From positions 51,116,250 to 51,180,249 of the forward strand of contig CM055895.1 in NCBI GenBank assembly GCA_029582155.1: a stretch of 64,000 nucleotides of DNA, written 5' to 3'. This document shows, one piece after another, positions 46,470 through 58,849 of the stretch (position 1 is its first letter; each line of letters begins with the position of its first letter). This stretch comes from Panopea generosa. Its lineage: Eukaryota; Mollusca; Bivalvia; Adapedonta; Hiatellidae. The notes beneath the pieces were generated by a model. The model worked only from the letters and a program-made list of their open reading frames with translations, ran no database searches and was not told the origin of the DNA. The position numbers and the translations under genes were made by a program.

Positions 46470-47576
46470 TCGCAATGCAATTAGTAACACAAAACCAATT
46501 CCGGTAAGCCAAATAATTCTGTATCTATAGGTAATAAGCAATTATATCCTAAACGTTCATGAATACATCTTTTGTAAGTATTTTAAAAAACGATTTTTCA
46601 GTGGTAAGTTTCATCCTAATTCCATTAAAGACTAGTCAGAAATATGATTTTATACATACAAAGTATACCTAAAAGATATTCTTTCTTTTATTTAAATACG
46701 AAAAAAACCTGAATGCGTTATATAGTGATATAAGGTCGCATGATCTGGTTGTAAAAGGTCAACTAATTTAATTATGATAAGGTCATGTGATTAAGTGGGA
46801 TAATGTAAAGAGATCTAGTGATAAATACCATGTGATTTAACTGGTGTTTTGTCGCGTGATACAATTGTGTCATGTCGCGTAATCTAGTGGTGTGCATGAT
46901 CAAAATTTATTATCTAATGTTGTAATGTCCAACTGTTTAACCATTACCAAACCTTTGACATGTGCCCTTCACAAGATTGATATCGGCTGGTTCTGGGAGG
47001 AATGAAATAGACTATTGCTTCAAGATTCCAATATATTGCTTTCGATATTATATCATTCCATTGGTTTATATTTGCAGATATCATACTGCTTAACACGATA
47101 TATTTATATAGCCAGTAAAAGAGATGTAACATTCATTTTGTTGTTATAAAACTATCTGGCCTGTACCCAATATCTGACAGTGCTTGACTCTACGATAATA
47201 TTTATCTTGTCCTGACGATGTGCCATTTCGCACCTAGCAGAATCATATAAGGAGACATTTTCTGCTCGTTACGCAGACTAGCTGAGGAATTGACGTGGCG
47301 TCTCTAATATTATCATATAAATTGTTGATAAGGGAACACATACCAATAACTATTCACATGATAAAATAATAGAAATCACGGCGGAATGTTATGTAATAAA
47401 CGTCGCTGCTAAATTACAGACGCAAAAGCAAAGTTTGACAAGTGGAATAGTTATTCGGCGATGATATAATTTGTTCGATTTTAAAGGCCATCAGATAATT
47501 AATTTCCAAGACTTAAATATATCCTCTATAATAAAACGTGTGTGGTGAAAAACAGTACAGTTATAAACTACTGATT
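46470..47576. other. No recognisable gene
   Basis: AT-rich. Between 46,740 and 46,880 loosely similar phrases (GGTCRYGTGATYTA-like) recur about six times, possibly an eroded tandem repeat. Confidence 0.4.
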
Positions 47577-47990
47577 GTGGTTTGGTGCACCCATTGAACA
47601 TGGTCACGGTTAGATCGGCTTTGTGGTTTGGTGTACCCATTGAACAAGGTCACGGTTCGATCGGCTTTGTGGTTTGGTGCACCCATTGAACAAGGTCACG
47701 GTTCGATCGGCTTTGTGATTTGGTACACCCATTGAACAAGGTCAAGGTTCGATCGGTTTTATGGTTTTGTGCACCCATTGAACAAGGTCAAGGTTCGATC
47801 GGCTTTGTGATTTGGTACACCCATTGAACAAGGTCACGGTTCGATCGGTTTTATGGTTTTGTGCACCCATTGAACAAGGTCACGGTTCGATCGGCTTTGT
47901 GGTTTGGTGCACCCATTGAACAAGGTCACGGTAAGATCGGCTTTGTTGTTTGGTGCACCCATTGGACAAGGTCACGGTTTGATCGGCTTT
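47577..47990. repeat. 46-bp tandem array, 9 copies
   Basis: The unit is GTGGTTTGGTGCACCCATTG, AACAAGGTCACGGTTCGATC, GGCTTT. Copies are very similar, so the array is recent. Most units hold GGTTCGATCGG, which resembles the pol III B-box. Adjacent pairs share variants (GATTTGGTACACC and TTTTATGGTTTTGTGC), suggesting a 92-bp higher-order duplication between 47,715 and 47,880. Confidence 0.96.
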
Positions 47991-47999
47991 GAAGGGAAA

Positions 48000-48739
48000 G
48001 AGCGAGGTTTGATGCATTGTTAATAAGGTTTAGGCTCTACAGTGAAGTATGCTACTGTCCATTCCAAGGTAGTGACCCATGCCTTAAGTTTTTCTGTATG
48101 CAGGTGATATGTGTATGCATAATTATTATATACTGTATGTTCTGGTCAATATAAGTTTCCTGTTAGTAACATAGTTATTTGGAAGTGATTGATAGGAGTT
48201 AACTTCGATGTATTTCAGATTTTAAATTTTACTTTATACAAACAATTCGAAAGGATTAACGAATATAACACTCAGTGACAGGTGGATCGTATTTTTGGCA
48301 GATTATATAAATATATGTATATTTCTCTGACTTAGTTATTGGTGCTATCAAATTAACATTTGTACTAGAAGATGCTTGTGTCAGTTATCTGCAATATAAT
48401 TATTGCTTCATTAAAGTTATCAATATAATTGTTTTGAAATTGAACATTTATCAAAAAGAACTAGTCATTTTCAAATACGTGGAACAATATCAAAAGTTTC
48501 AATACAATAAGACATAACTGAACTGAATATGAACATTTGCATTGGTCTGTGTTTTAAAAAGTGTTTTAAAAAAATGGAGTGTCAGCTAATATACTTAAGT
48601 GACTAAGTACAGTATCATTGTAATTTGCGTGTCAAATAATATTCTTTAGTAACATAAAATAAAGGATATTAAAAGTGATAGTAAGTGTTGATAAGATAAA
48701 AAAGTATTTTAAAGAGTAAAATAGATCATTCATGAAAAT
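48000..48739. other. No recognisable gene
   Basis: AT-rich spacer between two tandem arrays. Confidence 0.45.
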
Positions 48740-49288
48740 TAAATATCTGGAAAACCTCTCTGTCTCTACCTAACATCCCGAGAAAGGCTATCGATGCAGG
48801 ACTTCTGTCTTTACTTGATATATGCGGAAGTGCTATCTCTGGAAAACCTTTGGACATCCGCGGAAGTGCATTCTCTACCTGATTTACGCGGAAATTGCTA
48901 TCTCTAGAAAAACTATGGACAACCATGGAAATGCTATCTCTGGACAACCTTGGTGTCTATTTTACATCCTCGAAAATGCTCCACCTTGAAAACATATTTC
49001 TTTACCTTCTTTCGGCGACAATGCTATATCTGGAAATCTTCTCTCAGCGGCAATGCTATATCTAGAAATCTGCTATCCGTGGAAATGCTATATCTGGAAA
49101 GTTGATATCCGCGGAAATGCTATATCTGGAATTATGATATCCGCGGAAAGGCTATATCTGGAAAGTTGATATCCGCAGAAATGCTATATCTAGAAATCTG
49201 ATATCCGCGAAAATGCTATATCTGGAAATATGATATCCACGGAAATGCTATATCTAGAAATCTGATATCCGCGAAAATGCTATACTCA
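48740..49288. repeat. 32-bp tandem array, degenerate then regular
   Basis: From about 49,020 the unit GGAAATGCTATATCTGGAAA, GTTGATATCCGC repeats regularly. From 48,740 to 49,020 the same words (CTATCTCTGGAAAACC, CCGCGGAAGTGC) occur with variable spacing. Confidence 0.88.
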
Positions 49289-49289
49289 T

Positions 49290-49797
49290 TTGAACAAATT
49301 AATTTATTTTTAACGATAGCGCTTTCACCATCTGAAACTTTAAACCTTTCTGATACTCAACAATCTGACAAATGCAAAATACGCCTGTGAACTGTTGGAA
49401 CTAGAGTGATAAATCGCTAACGTCATTTCCCAAGAAATGACAAACGCCATTTCCAGTTTCCTCTCAATTAGAAGACTCTTCAAAACCCGTCTTAAAAGCC
49501 TGCCATTAGTAGAGTGACAGTAAATATGCGGCGGTTGTTAATACTATATGATGTATAAATAGCTTCGTTTAATTCACTTGTCTCCCATTAATCCACTGCT
49601 AGCACGACAAACACTTAGACTCTGCCATAGAATGAAGGATGAAATCCCAACAAGCTCATACTTGTTTAACCATTTATATGTTTTTTAGTAAAATAAGAGA
49701 AAAGGAAAAGACAAAATACTTAACTACAGCACTTTACAAAAGTCTGTATGTAATGTAGGTAAAATGTATATATTAAACAGGTCTACTTTCAAGAGTT
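49290..49797. other. No recognisable gene
   Basis: AT-rich. Nothing is supported here. Confidence 0.45.
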
Positions 49798-49870
49798 GCG
49801 ACAGTGCAGCGATAGAGTGCTGGCCGCAAAAGTTAAAGGTTGCGGATTCGATCCCCGGCCCGACACGATG
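49798..49870 (+). mobile_element. tRNA-like SINE head
   Basis: GTGCAGCGATAGAGTGCTGG (A-box region) followed by GGTTGCGGATTCGATCCCCG (B-box GGATTCGATCC). The T-arm stem does not pair cleanly, so this is a tRNA-derived relic and not a tRNA gene. Confidence 0.58.
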
Positions 49871-51853
49871 ACCTTTATAAAACAAGATTCATGTCTATTT
49901 TCGAATGAGGTATAATCATCGTTCTTATGAATTTCAACAACATCTTTTTCATTTTTCAAACATCACGGGTGTTCAATGTATTGCCTTAAAATGATAAGAA
50001 ATTTTCAAAAAATCCGCATGGAATGACTCCTTGAAATGATGAAACTTGCAATCAATGTCAACCTTATCATTTGATAAACTGGTGTCTTGTGTACATTGTG
50101 CGTAACAGTTTTAAAATCATAATTTCACGGCTATATAACGTTTTTATGTAGATTTTATCTTCCCGTTCGTCTGTTTGTCTTCTAAATCAGCAGTTTACTA
50201 TCGCACCGTACACATAATCTAAACTGTCCGGTTTATATTGGGTATAAATACCTTAAATGTGTTTCTGTCTGACAGCTGTTTTCTTCGAATAACTCGCGAA
50301 CAACTGAAAACAATTGCACGAACTTCAGCTCACTGAGCCGGTTTGCAGAACACTGGTCATTACTTAAATTGACTTCTGATATAATAACTTTCCCTTTCCT
50401 ATGTTCCTGAACTTTGCCTGCATCGCTACATATCAAAGAATAATTGTGTCATACTAGTCTCTGAATATTGTTTTTCTAAAAGTCAACTACCTTGACAATT
50501 ATTCTCTGGAAAAGAGTGTAATAAGATTCTGATCACTTTTCTAACTTGTTTACTCCCTCGGCGGTTTGATGTTTTTAATTTGACAAATAACTTAGAGAAA
50601 ATGAATAACCGTTGTGTAGGTGTGACTCTATTAATCAAATCTTATTTCCTGATCAAATTTTGTTCATCATAAAGTGGCGAGACGTTTGTCTTTTAGAAAA
50701 TCAAGCATCGCAGATGACCAGAACTAATGGTTAATAAGTCATGCAATTTTGCTTTCTGTCAATTGTATTATTTACCGATTGTAACTGATTGCATATTTAG
50801 ACTAATATTTACAAATGGAAATAATTTAATTCGCATTTTTGAAACAGAAATTTTTCAAATACGAAAATGTCACAGAGACGTATTTACAGCCATTCGAACA
50901 CGTCAAAAGCACAGAACCGTATCCTGGATTCTACACGTAACATAGATAAAATGAAATGTAATTACAAGAACTATAGAAATGCTGAACGATGGCACACTAA
51001 ACACAAGTTATCATATTTTTTTAAAGTACAATGCTCCCTACAACCAAATGTAATACCAAGTACAACGTTTGGGAGAACACTTTAAATACTCTATTTAAGT
51101 CCTATTTTTGACATTGTCATTGCATACAGCAAGAGAAGTGTATCTATTACTTATTCTAAGTATCTATATCTTCGATTCGAAATTTCACTACATTGCAAAA
51201 CTAAGAGGAAAGTGTGTAAACTTTGCACATGACACTCGTTTATCAAACAATACGGTTGGAATTAAAACGCAATGTTTGAGAAATTTCATATGTTACTTTC
51301 ACACCATTTACTTATAAATCACATCAGTCATTCAAGTTGCAGTAATAAAAAAGTAGATAATTTGATTTGAACTAACCTTGTTGAAAAAAATTAAATGGAA
51401 TTTATTTAACTTTAGAGCAATATCCGATTACGTTGTACAGCCGTGAACATGGATTCGATGTTATAAAACGTTGTTCAATGTTCGAATCAATAGTTTATGT
51501 TGAACTTAAAAAACGAATGAAATTGTTATAACAAAATAAATGTGAACACTTGTAACTTTTTACCTCAAATCATCTCTTATACTTTTAAGTTTGAGATCAA
51601 GTGGTTTTATATGAATCCTGAGTTCAAAAATAAGATGAGCACGAAAGAAAGTTCGATAATTTTAAGGCATGTATTATGTTAGTATGCGCCTGTATCATGC
51701 ATGAGATGTATAAAACATTTCCGAATAACAAGCACGTGTTCCTTAACAAGATGTTTGTTTGTGATTGTTTTCAACATAAAATTGAGAACATTTTTGTCTG
51801 AACATACTGCCTAACGTTCTCAATTATGTAAACGCCCATGTATCATTTTATTC
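49871..51853. other. No recognisable gene
   Basis: AT-rich. The hydrophilic minus-strand ORF 50,233-50,436 (67 codons) and plus-strand ORFs at 50,727-51,085 match nothing I know. Confidence 0.42.
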
Positions 51854-52130
51854 ATTTGGTATTTGTCCTTGGGAAGCGATTCATATTCCAAAACTTATCC
51901 ATCGCGTGACATCGCGTGATAATCTTGGATGCAATGTCTAAAACTAAATTTATCTGCAAAACATTAACTAACCCTAACCTTTCCTGAGAACCATTTAGTA
52001 TTTGTCCTTGGGAAGCGATTCATATTCCAAAACTTATCCATCGCATGCCATCGCGTGATAATCTAGGATGCAATGTCTAAAACTAAATTTATCTGCAAAA
52101 CATTAACTAACCCTAACCTTTCCTGAGAAC
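51854..52130. repeat. 139-bp tandem duplication, 2 copies
   Basis: Copy 1 (51,854-51,992) and copy 2 (51,993-52,130) differ at only a few bases, so the duplication is recent. Each contains TAACCCTAACC, two telomere-like repeats; this is probably chance. Confidence 0.96.
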
Positions 52131-52439
52131 ACTAAGGTGAAATTGATATGCCAGTTAAGTAATGTTTTTAACGGTTAACATTATTTATATATGCTTTTTT
52201 ATCATTCGTCACAATGATTGATCCTGTTGATGTATTTATTGGGCCGTTTTATTTGTACTGTATGTTACTGTTACAATTTTCTGGAATCTTTTGTAGAGCA
52301 TTTAAATAAATTAATTAACATTATCAGTCAAGAAACTAGTGTTCTCGCAGCAATACCCTTATGACGGACCTGCATTACTTAATCGTATACGATATACACT
52401 TTGACTTTTTAAACATTTCAAAAGATATTGTATCGCTAT

Positions 52440-53716
52440 GACGTCGCGTCAGAAGTTGAAACTAATAAGTGTAACGCCAAAACGCCGTAAAATACGAACC
52501 TCAACCATACGTTAATTTTGACTAACTTTAAAAATAACGTGCGTTAACTTTTATTGTACTATATAATAAGTTTATAACAATACATTGAGCCGATACTATT
52601 GAAGTCATTCGCAAAAACATAACGGTAAACTTTAGCTCACGTGTCAATGGAATGATCGATTTAAATACATTTGCGTAATCTGTAATACGTCTACCCACAT
52701 ATAACGTACATAGTACCATTTATCGAGATCCTCTATAGAGTACTTTCAAAGTTGATAGATATTCGTCTACATTCAAATTGAATGTTTAAATTTTGTTTTT
52801 GTTTTCTGTAATATAAAGAATAGATGGTGCTAGGATAAGGGTTGTATATTTGCATTCCTTAAAACCGTATTTTCTCAAATACATGTTTCGTCAGGTCGAT
52901 TTAAATATTAGCGTTGTGACATTTTTACTAGAAATCAATAAACTGTCATAACTTTTTTATGCATTGGAGATTTGCAATAATATTACCACATGTTGTTCTT
53001 TATAAAAACACTATTATGTGATTAAAATAAAATTGATATACGTTAAAAGGAAACATTTTATTTGATGAGAAACTTAGAAGTGTAATTAACAATACGCGTT
53101 TTTTACCATTTGTGACATTTTTACTAGAAATTGTATTTCCATTAAAACTTTTTAAACTTAATTTCTTTTTCAATTTTACGAAAATACTCCTAAAAAACAA
53201 GAAAACACATTTTTTAAAATGTACATACAGTTTTGTTTTGTTGAAAATTAATCTGTGAAATGACTTTAATACTTAGCCATGTTTTTCTTCATTCCCTTTT
53301 TCCCAAAACTCTCATAGTTTTATATAGTTTTAAATTATACTTTCCTATCTTTTCTTTTGTTGCCGCAATTTCATTTTTGGACACCATTTCCGTCGTGTTA
53401 GTCTCAATGCCATACGTGTTCTCAAAACGACTAAGCTCTGTTTTCACACTAAAATCTTTTATTAACTCGTACCAGTTGCTAATTTCTGTTACATCTCTCA
53501 CCGTGTATTTCTGTTTCCGCAAAAGCGTAAACTATTTCCCTGGCGTGCGTGTTACACGATGATCAAATAAAAATATTACAATTACAAAGAAAATGAAATT
53601 ATCTTTAATTTGGTGTAATATAATTTATACAATATGATTATTCAACAATATGAACAGTCTTTTATTCCCCGCATTACCCTGAAATCGGCGTAAGCCTCAA
53701 CTTCTGACGCGACGTC
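52440..53716. mobile_element. 1.28-kb element with 20-bp terminal inverted repeats
   Basis: GACGTCGCGTCAGAAGTTGA at 52,440-52,459 is perfectly inverted at 53,697-53,716. TAT lies immediately outside both ends and could be a 3-bp target duplication. The interior holds a hydrophilic minus-strand frame (53,289-53,522) and a TTGTTTTTTAG/G acceptor-like site near 53,192 on the minus strand. It also has two direct copies of TTGTGACATTTTTACTAGAA (near 52,915 and 53,110). No known transposase signature is visible, so a non-autonomous DNA transposon is the likely reading; an unknown family is possible. Confidence 0.6.
53289..53522 (-). pseudogene. Unidentified hydrophilic ORF fragment inside the 1.28-kb element
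   Basis: 77 codons, rich in charged residues (TVRDVTEISNWYELIKDFSV, KEKIGKYNLKLYKTMRVLGK). The overlapping plus-strand frame is hydrophobic and AT-driven, so the minus frame is the more protein-like of the two. Upstream in frame, after one TAG, the text HRVTRTPGK continues, suggesting a longer frame broken by a stop. I do not recognise the family. It could be a remnant of the element's own protein or a captured exon. Confidence 0.3.
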
Positions 53717-53719
53717 TAT

Positions 53720-55110
53720 ATAGTTTTTATGTAGTCGGTTAATTTATGTTGAATTAAAACTTCAAATATATGCCTATTAAACTGTTTTTATTCTTGCGAT
53801 GAAGGTAAGTCATCGATTACATTGACGAATATCATCACCTGCCGTTTGTGATTTGTATATTTCTGATCATTTCTGCTTGACACTTTACATATGTGCTTCG
53901 ATGATGTGACGGCGGGGAAGAGCAAGGTTGCAACGTTGTGGGCACCCGTTAGCCAGGTTTTAGTTAGCCAATGGTGACTGTCACTACTGTCTGTTTCAAG
54001 GGGATGGCATTTATTGTCATACCTGTATCAATGTAAAGTATATAGTATGACTTTTCTGTATAGTGACATGGTTTCTGCTGTTATTGCTTCTGATTATGTC
54101 CAGTTCTACATCTCCTTTTAGATATATATTCTTAAATTTATTTATAATTTTATCGAGAATATTTAAACGATTGTTTTAGTAATACGTGTGAAGGTCATTA
54201 TTTAAAAATAAATATGTTTTATCCTTCATCATATTGTAAAAATTGTATTAACATATTGGAGGTGTCGACACAGGTATATGTCGTCTTCGGACATAACTCG
54301 TTGGCACCTGTATACCTAGTGATGACAAGAAATAACAAAGCAAGTTTCGTTTGGTTCAGTTTTAGCTGCTATTTTGTTAATAAATCATGTTTCAGACATA
54401 ATTCGTTGAAAGAATTACTTTACTAAGGTTAACTAATATGTAGTCAATAAATCATTTTCTTTCCAACCATACATGCTGTGTATATATATCAACTAACCCA
54501 AATAATTTATTTCCATAAACGAATTAGCGACTAATGAGCACACTTTTAGCGACAGTATAAAGAAAATGGCACCAAAAGATCAATTAGTATTTCTTATGAC
54601 AATTGATTTCAGAGCGCGTACAGCAACACTATTCAGAATGAGAAGAGGCAAAGTGGCTCCTGCTGAGAACGTAATTGCTACCATCATTATTGTTCCTTAC
54701 ATAGCATAGTTCAACCTAGCTAACCATTGATTTAACATTACCAAATAAATCGTTATCATGATAATTACAACTAATTCTTAAACGAGCATGAAGAATCGAA
54801 TAAATTCGGGGATCAGATAGATAAAACACGGTATTCTATGGGCGGAATGGGTTGGGACTATCACAATTGGTTAATGAGTTGCAGTGTTAATTATGTGATT
54901 GTTTTGGAGTCATGGACATGTTCAGGTATTAAAGTAAACTATAACGAAATACATTATGGAATATAATAGTTTCTGAATTTTGTAGCATTAAATAAAGTAT
55001 TATCACTACATTTTCTTGAATTAAACGATGTATTTAGTCCAATTGTTTTAGGGGAAATGTTACTTAAATATTGTGGCGTCAATCCGTCCTTTAGTATAAA
55101 AAATTGAATT
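53720..55110. other. No recognisable gene
   Basis: AT-rich. Words near 53,905-53,950 (GGCGGGGAAGAGCAAGGTTG) loosely echo text after the 46-bp array (47,996), perhaps an old shared repeat. Confidence 0.4.
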
Positions 55111-55475
55111 ATTTTTTTGTATATTCTTTCACATTACAGAGTGAATCGTCACGAATAGAATTGTATTTTGATTTTAACTTTTTGTATTGGGTACAGACAT
55201 CTAAATTGATTGATTGATTGATTGAATATTTAGCGTAATTTTTATGCCATCGAGGGCTAACAGACGATCAGTTAACCCAACCACTGTTTCCTGGGATTAA
55301 CCATTACTCGAGCACACCTCATCTCCGCAAGTAACTGATAACTTTTCTACATGAATCAGTGGTGAGAGACGAATGATAGTGAGAAATATTTTTTTGTATA
55401 TTCTTTCACATTGAAGCGTCACGGATAGAATTGTATTTTGATTAACTTTTTGTATTGGGTACAGACATCCAAATA
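55111..55475. repeat. ~90-bp direct duplication flanking a SINE
   Basis: 55,111-55,204 and 55,388-55,475 share TTTTTTTGTATATTCTTTCA, ATAGAATTGTATTTTGATT and TTTTTGTATTGGGTACAGAC with small indels. The SINE lies exactly between the two copies. Confidence 0.9.
55205..55387 (-). mobile_element. tRNA-SINE 3' half, minus strand
   Basis: Minus-strand text runs CGTCTCTCACCACTGATTCA, AGTTACTTGCGGAGATGAGG, CCAGGAAACAGTGGTTGG, TTACGCTAAATATTCAATC and ends in a (CAAT)n tail (plus strand TTGATTGATTGATTG). The first blocks match the SINEs at 27.4 and 32.1 kb. The tRNA-like head is missing. I associate this 3' part with a widespread bivalve SINE group; the exact family name is uncertain. Confidence 0.7.
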
Positions 55476-55901
55476 GACGGATCCATACTCTAATATTGGT
55501 CGTAATATGATAAGATATTTTTGATTTAGGTTTTGTATTAACCATACACCATAAAACCATTTGTGCAAAGCATATTATATTTTTTGGCATGCTTGTGCCA
55601 TTTTTGATCGCTTCGTAAAGTAAGCCCTTACGTTTATGATGATTTACAGACACAACATTAGTAATGTTAACGGTACAAGAAAGATAAGACTGATACCTGT
55701 ATTTCTTTTAATCGTCAGGAGAGCATATACAATACAATGAAACATATGAACAAAGTTCAACATGTTACATATACATATAATTCGATAAATAGTGATATAT
55801 GAAAACATAATTGAGAAGAAAGCTAGCTTGTAAAAAGTCTCTGTTCTGAATATATTGCAAGGACTATACAATGGTGTTACAAATGCAAAGAAAACACTCT
55901 A

Positions 55902-55949
55902 GTTCTGTTCTGTTCTATTCTGTTCTGTTCTGTTCTGTTCTGTTCTGTT
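55902..55949. repeat. (TTCTG)n microsatellite
   Basis: About nine pentamers with one interruption (TTCTA). Confidence 0.96.
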
Positions 55950-55954
55950 ACTAG

Positions 55955-56877
55955 ACAAACGGATTATAAGCAGCGCTTGAGATGAAAACAAAACAATAAC
56001 TATGTACAAGTAACTTGGTCGTTGAGAATACAGTTGCAGCTGATTGGGTATGTATATAGGCTGCGGCGTATGCGACGCTTTAGCGACTGACAGTTGTGTA
56101 TACTAGCATTGATAAATACTTGCAATATATAACTCAAATTATTTTACAAACCAATATGTGAGAAGAAATAAAGTGGAAAGCAGTAGATAAAGTAGATAGA
56201 TAGAAGAAAGAAAGGAGAGTTGTGATCACAGAATGCCAGTTGAAGAGTTGTGGATCACTCTTTTTGCATTAAAGAATAGTTAATGAATAATGAATAAAAC
56301 GCTTGGTCATCGAGATGTATGTTTAGACATGGTGAAATATTTGACGATTGACATCATCAGAAAGAGTATCGTTGCCGAACAGCAGTATATTCAGATCTAG
56401 ACGAATAATAGGACGAAGTCGAGTTCGTTGGCGGTGACATGCGAAGAGATAGTGATAAGTATCCTAAATATCTCCACAGACACAGGTAGGGCTTTCTACA
56501 ATGTTTTAGGAAGACAAATACTCTTTCAAAGAGCTGCAGTTCATCCGTAACCGTGCATGTCGAATTGCCGAATCTCTTCTATTATCGTAGTAAAATTTGG
56601 AACAGTCTTCTTGTTCAAATTCAGAGCGTGCTTTTGTTTGTCCCCTACTACATGTTTCAACATCACACATAACTAACACAGAAAGCAGGACTTTCTATAA
56701 AACACGTTCTGATTCAATTTGACCCTTTTCTGAAAAGGTCAAAACTATTGATATTTGTAACTTCTGTTCTCGCAATGTTCATTGAGTATCTTTTAAATGA
56801 TCGGCATGGTCGTTTTATATAAATACAATAAGAAGTTCAAGCCAGCATGCCTATTTGTAGAGTATATGCTTTCAATC
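55955..56877. other. No recognisable gene
   Basis: Mixed composition. Nothing is supported here. Confidence 0.42.
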
Positions 56878-57285
56878 TGGCTGAATTCAGTCATTTACAT
56901 TACATGTGGTTATAGGTTTCACTTAATATTTTTGCTGGATAATTAATTGAACTTGTATCATTTAAAAGTAAAATGGGCATTATCAAATAAAAGTTAATCC
57001 TGATGAAGTGATTGGCTGAATTCAGTCAAACTTTAGTTGAGTGTACACGAATTACAAATGCTGCATGTAAAATCGATATTTGCCATTCCAGCTCTTCACT
57101 GGCTGAATTCAGCCAAACTTTACATTTAGAAGTCAGTTTGCAAACCTGCTTTTGAAGGAAACCATTTTGCTTGCTGGCCGAATTCAGTCAGCATAGGCAT
57201 CTCACAATACAACATGAAAACTACTGAACGTCTTGTATACATTTCATATCGTTCTTCTGTAAAATTACTTGGCTGAATTCAGTCA
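56878..57285. promoter_or_regulatory. Cluster of five 16-bp palindromic motifs (TGGCTGAATTCAGYCA)
   Basis: Copies start at 56,878, 57,013, 57,100, 57,175 and 57,270. The copy at 57,100 (TGGCTGAATTCAGCCA) is a perfect palindrome. Three of the others read TGGCTGAATTCAGTCA and one reads TGGCCGAATTCAGTCA. The spacers (59-119 bp) do not resemble each other, so this is not an ordinary tandem repeat. Spaced dimer-type sites of this kind suggest binding sites for a homodimeric protein, but no adjacent gene is known and no matching factor comes to mind. Confidence 0.55.
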
Positions 57286-57289
57286 GTAG

Positions 57290-57774
57290 GATCAAATTTG
57301 GTTATCAGACAATTTTGTTAGCGCTCTTTAAGTTTTATGAACGTTTAATATATAAAATGAAATATGAACAAATGATATACTAGAACAAAATTTTATAATC
57401 CATCTTTTTATTTTTTGATTATGTATTTTGCCAGTTTTAATAAGATCCTTAGCCTGTAATATGCTAATATAAATTATACAAAAATTCAATGTCGCCAAAT
57501 TTGGCTCTAATGAAATATAGCTGTTTGGTTTAAATGCAAATAAAGAAGTATCTGATAAATATAAGCTGTACTAATGGGAAGTGATTATTTAATCCAAATA
57601 TGAAACAAGAATGTGAAATCTATAAAAACAAACATCAGAATAAAAAAAGGTTTTATGGTTAAATCTCTGTAGGCTTATGATACGTTCGAATCACTTAACA
57701 AGGCCAAATCATGATTTAAACAAACTATTAGGTGATCATAATTATGTTTATCCTTCATATTAATATACAGAAAA
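57290..57774. other. No recognisable gene
   Basis: AT-rich. Nothing is supported here. Confidence 0.42.
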
Positions 57775-57810
<36 letters not shown>

Positions 57811-57812
57811 CA
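57775..57812. repeat. (CGCA)n microsatellite
   Basis: About nine tetramers followed by a short CA run. Confidence 0.97.
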
Positions 57813-57814
57813 CA

Positions 57815-58823
57815 CATGTATATACAGTATTATGGTTTAAAACATCTCTAGTTTTAGAGATGCCTTTTACTTTTTAATGATTGACACCCAAAACCATTTC
57901 AATATTATCGTGGGATCAGACTACACAACTGTACTACCTATCGAGTAGTTATATCCTGTCATTTGTAGTTTCTGAGAAAGATATTTTAAAACACTTCTCT
58001 AAATAATTATGCCTGAGTAAATATTTGGTACCATGTGGCTGGGGTGGTCATTACAGCTCAAAGGTGGGATTAAGTTAAATCTAAGATTCATTATTAATGA
58101 TTGAAATACCTTTCGTATATAGTATGATGACCTATGCAAGTTTAAAGCTAATTGTCTTAGACATGGATGTGAAATGTAAATAGCTTTAATGCAGTTTTTA
58201 GATTAACAAAAAATATAACCATAAAATTCATGATAAAACTACACAAATGGACACTTTCAAAACAAATGAATCACAAGTGGGATATAAAATAAAACTTTTT
58301 AAGAATTCTATTTTTATGACAAACTGAAGTATGTATACTGTAGTTTACAAACATTTAAACATTTACAAATAAATTGACAAACACATTTTTAATGAAAACC
58401 TTATTGTAACATTTTTGTTTGTATTTTGTAAAATATGATATACCATGTTATTCCCTGAACATTTTCAAAAAACCTGAGGGCAAGCTCTTTTGACCCATCT
58501 TAGGAGGATTTTGATCACATGCTTTAGTATTATGTGGATGACTTAATTGTTTATAAGAATAATACAAATATAATAATACTTTTATATCAAACATATAAAA
58601 CTGATTTTAAACATAGTTTATTGTTTAGAATATGTCATTACATTAAATAGCAAAAGGGTTTTGGCCGCAAGTTATCCAACATTAAAAGTGGCCCTTTCAA
58701 ACAACAAATTATTTACATAAAATATCCAGATGGCAAGAACACAATCATATTTATAAAGGTAAATGGAAGAAAATGAAATAGCGGGCATTGTTTAAATATA
58801 CGCATCCAATGCTGATTGCAAAT
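57815..58823. other. No recognisable gene
   Basis: AT-rich. A short hairpin (CATCTCTAGTTTTAGAGATG) lies at 57,843-57,862. Confidence 0.45.
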
Positions 58824-58849
58824 GGGGGGGGGGGGGGGGGGGGGGGGGG
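58824..58849. repeat. Poly-G tract (26 G)
   Basis: Uninterrupted guanine run in an AT-rich setting. It could fold as a G-quadruplex, and its true length is likely uncertain in any assembly. Confidence 0.95.

Noticed and set aside
51950-52115. Telomere-like TAACCCTAACC words
   Set aside because: Only two hexamers per copy of a duplicated segment. Most likely chance.
53260-53562. 100-codon hydrophobic plus-strand ORF
   Set aside because: Antisense shadow of the charged minus-strand frame in the same place.
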